Below are positions 34,050 through 39,570 of a stretch of 39,570 bases of DNA, one piece after another. The notes below the pieces were generated by a model. The model worked only from the letters and a program-made list of their open reading frames with translations, was not told the DNA's origin and did no database searches. Each line of letters starts with the position of its first letter. Within the stretch, counting starts at the first letter, position 1. Source of the stretch: Rhodovulum tesquicola (lineage in GTDB: Bacteria; Pseudomonadota; Alphaproteobacteria; Rhodobacterales; Rhodobacteraceae). The stretch spans positions 1 to 39,570 of the forward strand of contig NZ_JAMYDV010000025.1 in assembly GCF_024128855.1 (NCBI RefSeq), in the 5' to 3' direction. The position numbers and the translations under genes were made by a program.

Positions 34050-34829
34050 TCAGAGGAATTGCTCGCGGATCAGCCGTTCCTCCAGCCCGTGGCCCGGATC
34101 GAACAGGATTCGGTGCGAGATGGCGGGTTCCGACCGGATCTCGACCGCTGTCACCACCCCCGCCCCCCGGCTGTCGCCTTCGGCCATCACCGGGCGCTTC
34201 TCGGGTTCCAGCACCTCGATCCGCACCCCCGCGGTCTTGGGGAGCAACGCGCCGCGCCAGCGCCGCGGACGGAACGGCGCGACCGCGGTCAGCGCCAGCA
34301 CATCCGAGCCGATTGGCAGGATCGGGCCATGGGCGGAATAGTTGTAGGCCGTCGAGCCCGCGGGCGTCGCCACCAGCGCGCCGTCGCAGACCAGTTCCTC
34401 CAGCCTCAGCTTGCCATCCACCACGATGCGCAGCTTGGCCGCCTGCGGTCCCGCGCGCAGCAGGCTGACCTCGTTGATCGCCAGCGCCTCGACCAGACTG
34501 CCATCGGGCCGCGTCGCCTGCATCCGCAGCGGATGGATGACCTCCTCTTCCGCCGCGGCCAGCCGTTCGATCAACCCCGCCTCGCGATAGGCGTTCATCA
34601 GAAAGCCGATCGTGCCGCAATTCATGCCATAGACCGGCGCGGGCAGATCCTGCGTGGCGTGCAGCGTCTGCAACATGAAGCCGTCGCCGCCCAGCGCCAC
34701 GATCACCTCGGCCTGATCGACGGGCACCTGGCCATAGCGCGCCACCAGCGCGTCCAGCGCGCCCTCGGCGCGGGCCGTCTCGCTGGCCAGAAAGGCGATC
34801 TTCGGTCCGGGGCTGGGTGCTGGCGCCAT
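34050..34829 (-). CDS. nadK: NAD kinase
   Basis: 259 residues. It phosphorylates NAD to NADP with ATP or polyphosphate. The GGDG motif (47-50, Asp49) is at the end of the first Rossmann segment, and NEVSLLR and [17 protein letters not shown] hold the NAD-binding residues. The start chosen is the ATG at 34829; another ATG lies at 34853 and would add eight basic residues, but neither has a strong ribosome-binding site. It is convergent with the sigma54 regulator (45-base gap) and divergent from glyA (169 bp). Length is normal. Confidence 0.92.
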   Translation of the reverse strand: MAPAPSPGPKIAFLASETARAEGALDALVARYGQVPVDQAEVIVALGGDGFMLQTLHATQDLPAPVYGMNCGTIGFLMNAYREAGLIERLAAAEEEVIHPLRMQATRPDGSLVEALAINEVSLLRAGPQAAKLRIVVDGKLRLEELVCDGALVATPAGSTAYNYSAHGPILPIGSDVLALTAVAPFRPRRWRGALLPKTAGVRIEVLEPEKRPVMAEGDSRGAGVVTAVEIRSEPAISHRILFDPGHGLEERLIREQFL

Positions 34830-34998
34830 CTTTCGACCGCCCTTTCGCGACATTACGCGTTGTGATCGCCCAGCGGGTCGCGAATGGCAAGACCGACGAA
34901 AGGACCGGCCCGGCCACGCCATTTGTGACTTTCTTGGCGGCACGGGTTCGGCTAGAACCTCTGCCACGCCGCCACGGGCCGCAGAGGGAGACGCCAGG

Positions 34999-36294
<1,296 letters not shown>

Positions 36295-36308
36295 TCCCCG
36301 CCCGCATC

Positions 36309-36333
36309 AAGGGGGGCTTCGGCCCCCCTTTTC
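36309..36333 (+). terminator. Rho-independent terminator of glyA
   Basis: A nine-pair stem AAGGGGGGC/GCCCCCCTT with a stable TTCG tetraloop is followed by TT. It lies 15 bases past the glyA stop. Confidence 0.85.
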
Positions 36334-36344
36334 GCGCGCCCTTG

Positions 36345-36389
36345 CCTTCTTCTTGGTCCAAATACCCAAAAACGGGGCCGCAGGCCCCG
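36345..36389 (+). repeat. Intergenic repeat with hairpin, third location of the TTCTTCTTGG family
   Basis: The core CCTTCTTCTTGGTCCAAATA (with CC following) is followed by a seven-pair hairpin CGGGGCC/GGCCCCG with loop GCA (36373-36389). It is related to the repeats at 8271, 9521, 16204 and 16391 and lies 15 bases before the alpha/beta hydrolase start. Confidence 0.7.
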
Positions 36390-36403
36390 CCCCCCGGACG
36401 GAC

Positions 36404-37198
36404 ATGCTAGCGACCCGGATCCACGGCCAGCCCGGCGCCACACCCCCCCTTCTGATCGCGCATGGCCTGTTCGGCTCGGCGCGGAACTGGGGGGTGATCG
36501 CGAAACGGCTGTCGGACAGCCGCCAGGTGATCGCCGTCGACATGCGCAACCACGGCGACAGCCCCTGGGCGTCCGGCCACCGCTATGCCGATCTCGCCGC
36601 CGATCTGGCCGAGGTGATCGCCGCCCATGGCGGGCGGGCGGATATGCTGGGCCATTCGATGGGGGGCAAGGCGGCGATGGTGCTGGCGCTGACCCGGCCT
36701 GCGCTGGTCAACCGGCTGGTGGTGGCCGATATCGCGCCAGTCGCCTATGGCCACAGCCAGAACCACCTGATCGCGGCAATGCGGGGGCTGGAGCTGGCGG
36801 GCCTCACGCATCGGGGCAATGCCGACGCCGCGCTGTCCGCGCGGATCGCCGATCCGGGGGTGCGTGCCTTCCTGCTGCAATCGCTCGACCTCAAGGCCCG
36901 GCCGCCCGTCTGGCGGTTGAACCTCGACGTGCTGGAGGCCGAGATGGACCGGATCACCGGATGGCCCGAGGAGATCGCAGGCCGATTCGACGGCCCCGCC
37001 CTGTTCCTGTCCGGCGCGACCTCAGACTATGTCCGCCCCGAACATCGCGACCGGATCAAGGCGCTGTTCCCCGCCGCCCGCTTCGCCAGGATCCCCGGCG
37101 CGGGCCATTGGCTGCATGCCGAGAAGCCGCGCGAATTCGAGGCGGCGGTCCGGGCCTTTCTCGACGCCCAGATGACGGGGCCTAGTCGACCGGCTTGA
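36404..37198 (+). CDS. Alpha/beta fold hydrolase (YbfF-like esterase)
   Basis: 264 residues. The oxyanion loop HGLFGSARNW is followed by DMRNHGDS and the nucleophile elbow GHSMGG (Ser about 84); GATSDYV carries the acid residue and GAGHWLHAEKP the catalytic His. This pattern is that of YbfF-type esterases on short acyl esters or acyl-CoA. The ATG at 36404 is the only start near the end of the repeat; the long open frame upstream overlaps glyA. The 3' end overlaps the convergent cytochrome b561 gene by 17 bases. The substrate is unknown. Confidence 0.85.
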   Translation: MLATRIHGQPGATPPLLIAHGLFGSARNWGVIAKRLSDSRQVIAVDMRNHGDSPWASGHRYADLAADLAEVIAAHGGRADMLGHSMGGKAAMVLALTRPALVNRLVVADIAPVAYGHSQNHLIAAMRGLELAGLTHRGNADAALSARIADPGVRAFLLQSLDLKARPPVWRLNLDVLEAEMDRITGWPEEIAGRFDGPALFLSGATSDYVRPEHRDRIKALFPAARFARIPGAGHWLHAEKPREFEAAVRAFLDAQMTGPSRPA

Positions 37199-37670
37199 CC
37201 ATCCGGGTCATGGTGCCGTCCTTCCTGACGAAATGCGCCACCAGCGCCGCGACCACATGCAGCACGATCAGCACGAACAGCGCCACCCGCAGGACCGAAT
37301 GCACCCCGCCCGCCCAGGCCGCGCCCTGCGACCAGGCGACCATCCCCGAGATCGGCAACAGCAGCATCAGCAGGTAGAACAGCCCATGGGTCACCCGCGC
37401 CACCATCACCTGCGCGGGCGAATGGCCCGGGGCGGGCGCGGGCACCCCATGCAGGAAGCGCAGCCCGATCCGCCAGAAGGCCAGCAGCAGGATCGCAAGC
37501 CCCGCGACGATATGGACCGTGACGCCCAGGGTGAAGCTCTGCACCCCCGTCTCCAGCAGGTCCCCGAACGCGCTGGACATCCCCCCGTTGAACAGGAACT
37601 GCACCGCGACAAGACCCACAACCGCCCAATGCAGGCGGATCTGCATGCGCGAATAGCCCGAAGCCGACAT
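37182..37670 (-). CDS. Cytochrome b561 family protein
   Basis: 162 residues with four membrane helices. Histidines 14, 53, 138 and 146 lie in or next to helices and are candidate ligands for two hemes. The start RMQIRLHWAVVGLVAVQF, the LGVTVHIVAGLAILLLAFWRI segment and the VRKDGTMTRM tail match the CybB branch, which moves electrons from quinol, including to superoxide. It sits in the cytoplasmic membrane. It overlaps the convergent hydrolase by 17 bases. Confidence 0.88.
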   Translation of the reverse strand: MSASGYSRMQIRLHWAVVGLVAVQFLFNGGMSSAFGDLLETGVQSFTLGVTVHIVAGLAILLLAFWRIGLRFLHGVPAPAPGHSPAQVMVARVTHGLFYLLMLLLPISGMVAWSQGAAWAGGVHSVLRVALFVLIVLHVVAALVAHFVRKDGTMTRMVKPVD

Positions 37671-37722
37671 GCCTAGCCCTCCGATGATCGAACCGAGATC
37701 CGACCGCCGGACCGCCCGGCAG

Positions 37723-37899
37723 TCAGTAGATGGCCTGCGCCACCTTCCACGAGACGGGCAGCGCGAGAACGAACCCCACCGCCGCGGCGGCGAGGATAGG
37801 AACCGTCGTGCCGTATCCCGCCACCAGGACGGCGACGATGCCGACGCCCATCAGGGTAGCCGAAATGAGCAGAAACAGGACTGCGGCGAGCCGAAGCAT
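37723..37899 (-). CDS. Small two-helix membrane protein
   Basis: 58 residues, two hydrophobic helices (about 4-27 and 32-50), with a final SWKVAQAIY tail. The ATG at 37899 follows GGGAGGCCCC. Similar short proteins are common in Rhodobacterales and are sometimes labelled CTP synthetase in databases by error; nothing here resembles that enzyme. Function is unknown. Confidence 0.6.
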   Translation of the reverse strand: MLRLAAVLFLLISATLMGVGIVAVLVAGYGTTVPILAAAAVGFVLALPVSWKVAQAIY

Positions 37900-37982
37900 G
37901 CGGGGCCTCCCGGTCTGGAATTGAACCAGTCCCAAGCAAAACCCGCCTGCCCCGGCCCGACCTTGATCCAGCGCAATCCGCG

Positions 37983-38417
37983 TCAGAATGACCAGATGCG
38001 CGTGGTCCGATCCAGCAGGGCCTCGGCCATGGCGGGCGGCTCGGCCACGCCCACGCCCTCGATCAGCGCCGAGGCGTCGGCGCCCTTGCCGGGCAGGTAG
38101 ATCGCGCAGACCTCGACCGTCGCGCCCTTTGCGATCGCCGCCTTCAGCAGGCCCTGCGGGCTGGCGCCGCGCGGCGGTTGCGGGGCGGTCGCGGTCTCGG
38201 GCGCCTCGGCAAGCGCGATGTCGCCGCCCGGGCCGCACAGCAGGATGCGCGTCGGCACGCCGCGGTCGATGGCCTGGTTGGTCAGCACCATGCTCATCAG
38301 CTGGGTCTGCGCGTCGCCATCGGTGACGACCGCCACCAGCGACGCCGCGTCCTCGGCCATGGCGGCACTGGCGGTCATCATGAGCGCGACGGCGGTCGCC
38401 TTGAACGTCCTGGTCAT
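37983..38417 (-). CDS. Predicted periplasmic DsrE-family protein
   Basis: 144 residues. A signal peptide (residues 1-21, ending ASAAMA) directs export. The mature domain follows the DsrE/DsrF fold: LVAVVTDGDAQTQLMSMVLTNQAI, ILLCGPGGDIAL, and VEVCAIYLPGKG in the third strand. Cys at the start of the loop ILLCGPGG and in VEVCAIY could carry sulfane sulfur, as in sulfur-relay DsrE proteins. The ATG at 38417 has GGAGGGAGATCCC upstream. A sulfur-handling role is inferred from the fold only. Confidence 0.65.
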   Translation of the reverse strand: MTRTFKATAVALMMTASAAMAEDAASLVAVVTDGDAQTQLMSMVLTNQAIDRGVPTRILLCGPGGDIALAEAPETATAPQPPRGASPQGLLKAAIAKGATVEVCAIYLPGKGADASALIEGVGVAEPPAMAEALLDRTTRIWSF

Positions 38418-38578
38418 CGGGATCTCCCTCCGGTTGGATCTGTTTCGATGCCCACAGCCTAGCCCATCCTCCCCGGCGGTTATGTGACTTGTGCACAAAG
38501 CCGCGCCGGGCGGGCGGATTGGCAAGCGTCCGGGAGCGCTGCCGTGCTATTATGGCGCGACCGGAGGGAGGGGGCGCC

Positions 38579-38854
38579 ATGATCACGCTGGACGATATCG
38601 AGGATTTCACCGACCTGACCCGCGAGGAAATCGCGGCCATCGCCGAGTACGAGCATATCCCCGAGGCGGATGCCACCTTGCTGGCGGATTACCTGATGCA
38701 TGCCCATCATGGGCCGCAGAAGGTGCTGGCGATGATCAGCGCGGATATCCGCGCGGCGCTGCATGGCGACGATCTGCCCCATGCCCGCGCGCTTTATGCG
38801 GTGCTGCACCGTTTCGTCGCGGATCACCCGGACGCGGTGCGGGGGGCGGAGTAG
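38579..38854 (+). CDS. Small helical protein of unknown function
   Basis: 91 residues, starting at an ATG preceded by GGAGGGAGGGGGCGCC. It is acidic and helical (LDDIEDFTDLTREEIAAIAEYEHI, then ADYLMHAHHGPQKVLAMISADIRAAL). The clear ribosome-binding site and conserved-looking sequence support a real gene. Divergent from the DsrE gene, with 161 bp between starts. No family assignment is made. Confidence 0.6.
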   Translation: MITLDDIEDFTDLTREEIAAIAEYEHIPEADATLLADYLMHAHHGPQKVLAMISADIRAALHGDDLPHARALYAVLHRFVADHPDAVRGAE

Positions 38855-38870
38855 CGCCCCCCCGTTGGTC

Positions 38871-39119
38871 TCAGACTTCCGGGGCGTTGGGGCCGGGGAT
38901 GCCGCCCAGGCGCGGGCGGTCGGCCTGCCAGAACGGATCGTTCTCCTTGATCCGGCGCGAGACGATGAAGGCCGCGGGCCAGGCCAGCACGCAGCCGATG
39001 CCCGCGCCGATGCCGACCGCGGTCCAGCTGTAGAAGCCCAGCGAGAACAGCACGATGACGATGAAACCGGTGATGACGGCCCCGGTGACGGGGGTGAGCA
39101 TGATGCTCAGACGATCCAT
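38871..39119 (-). CDS. Small two-helix inner-membrane protein
   Basis: 82 residues. Two membrane helices (about 7-28 and 33-52) and a short cytoplasmic tail with SRRIKENDPFWQADRP. The ATG at 39119 has AAGGGAGGTCTCC just upstream. Convergent with the preceding helical protein, 16 bases apart. Function is unknown. Confidence 0.6.
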   Translation of the reverse strand: MDRLSIMLTPVTGAVITGFIVIVLFSLGFYSWTAVGIGAGIGCVLAWPAAFIVSRRIKENDPFWQADRPRLGGIPGPNAPEV

Positions 39120-39210
39120 GGAGACCTCCCTTGGTTCTTTGGGTTGCGGAAGGGATACGTGCGTCAGGATGCCGCGGATCACTCGGGCGGGATAACGAGG
39201 GCGTGAGGCC

Positions 39211-39280
39211 CGTAGGGTGGGTGCACCCCACCATGCGCGGTCCGGGGGTGGTGAGGTGGTGGGTTGGCACCCACCCTACG
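39211..39280. repeat. REP-like palindrome (GTAGGGTGGGTGC type)
   Basis: Perfect 14-base arms CGTAGGGTGGGTGC (39211-39224) and GCACCCACCCTACG (39267-39280) surround an interior that pairs further (CCCACC with GGTGGG). The GTAGGGTGGG word is typical of REP-like elements in many proteobacteria. Confidence 0.8.
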
Positions 39281-39310
39281 CTTAGTGCCGACGGCAGTGC
39301 GCTGTGCAGA

Positions 39311-39377
39311 GGGCAGCGCCCGGCCCGAGGGGTGGGCGAAAAGCGCCCGCCCCGTGGGGGCGAGTCGGGCGCTGCCC
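39311..39377. repeat. Compound cruciform repeat (GGGCAGCGCCCG)
   Basis: Perfect 12-base arms GGGCAGCGCCCG and CGGGCGCTGCCC enclose two smaller stems: GGGCG/CGCCC with loop AAAAG and CGCCCC/GGGGCG with loop GTG. It could form a branched RNA or cruciform. Confidence 0.7.
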
Positions 39378-39444
39378 GGTGGTTCCCACAGGCCGGGAGG
39401 TGGGTGAGTGAAGGGGGGAGACGCGCGAATGGACTTTATCTAAC

Positions 39445-39570
39445 TGTCCCATCCCGGACGATCACATAGACCCTCGCCGCTCTGCGCTCTTCATGGCAAG
39501 ATCGTTGCTGGGTGAGGTTCGGGACGCGGGGCGAGGATGCTGATTTCTCTTCACAAGCAGGCGACGACAA
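39445..39570 (+). mobile_element. Left end of a probable IS481-family insertion sequence
   Basis: TGTCCCATCCCGGACGATCA begins with TGT, the usual terminal trinucleotide of IS481-type ends, and is followed within about 90 bases by a transposase-like start. The rest of the element lies beyond the window, so its boundaries and right end cannot be checked. Confidence 0.5.
39537..39570 (+). CDS. Start of a probable IS481-family transposase (partial)
   Basis: Only eleven residues are visible, MLISLHKQATT, cut by the window end. The L-H-K-x-A-x-T-T pattern is how many IS481-like transposases begin, before a helix-turn-helix. GCGAGG precedes the ATG. The identification is moderate because so little is seen. 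Confidence 0.5.
   Translation, partial: MLISLHKQATT

Larger units (their letters stand above)
39120..39444. other. Gene-free right flank with palindromic repeats
   Basis: No gene is supported. Two large palindromes occupy it (39211-39280 and 39311-39377). It then runs into a probable insertion-sequence end. Confidence 0.6.

Overview
The window looks like chromosomal DNA of an alphaproteobacterium of the order Rhodobacterales (Rhodobacter/Paracoccus type). The reasons are very high GC, GTG starts in tightly overlapped operons, a class I lysyl-tRNA synthetase, a propionyl-CoA synthetase, and dispersed intergenic repeats of the form TTCTTCTTGG...AAATACC. The genus is not determined.

Layout. 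(1) 1-5555, accessory: a decayed UvrD/Rep-type helicase fragment, then a minus-strand pair (a sulfotransferase and an adenylation/carrier/SGNH-like three-domain protein) and a divergent second sulfotransferase. The block abuts the 3' end of tRNA-Ala(GGC), as an island inserted at a tRNA gene would. (2) 5556-13125, mostly housekeeping: tRNA-Ala, a pyrophosphatase-like protein and a TerB-like protein, lysK, an aspartoacylase/succinylglutamate desuccinylase-like hydrolase bracketed by a near-perfect 55-bp inverted repeat, a MATE exporter with two hotdog thioesterases, and a predicted metal exporter behind a Fur/Mur-like box. (3) 13180-22590, acyl-CoA metabolism: two tandem MerR regulators, a large acyl-CoA dehydrogenase, a 70-residue conserved protein, a thiolase, a FadB/FadJ-type bifunctional enzyme, a convergent Hint-domain protein and an acyl-CoA synthetase. 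(4) 22664-28823: a membrane protein that looks like a degenerate M48 peptidase, a secreted SPOR protein, and the salvage operon cdd-deoA-deoB-add-upp, whose start and stop codons overlap. (5) 28976-34829: prpE, then a soluble HK-REC-HPt phosphorelay kinase overlapping a sigma54-dependent response regulator, preceded by a lux-box-like palindrome, and a convergent NAD kinase. (6) 34999-39570: glyA, an alpha/beta hydrolase, cytochrome b561, small membrane and periplasmic proteins, REP-like palindromes, and the first bases of a probable IS481-family insertion sequence.

How the genes work together. Region 3 can activate fatty acids and run most of a beta-oxidation spiral, with PrpE in region 5 handling propionyl units. 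The deo operon takes (deoxy)cytidine, thymidine and adenosine to bases and pentose phosphates. The two most unusual items are the A-PCP-SGNH protein with its sulfotransferases, which resembles DltA, DltC and a DltD-like domain in one chain, and the lux-box-like site in front of the phosphorelay. All functions are read from sequence motifs; no database search was possible.
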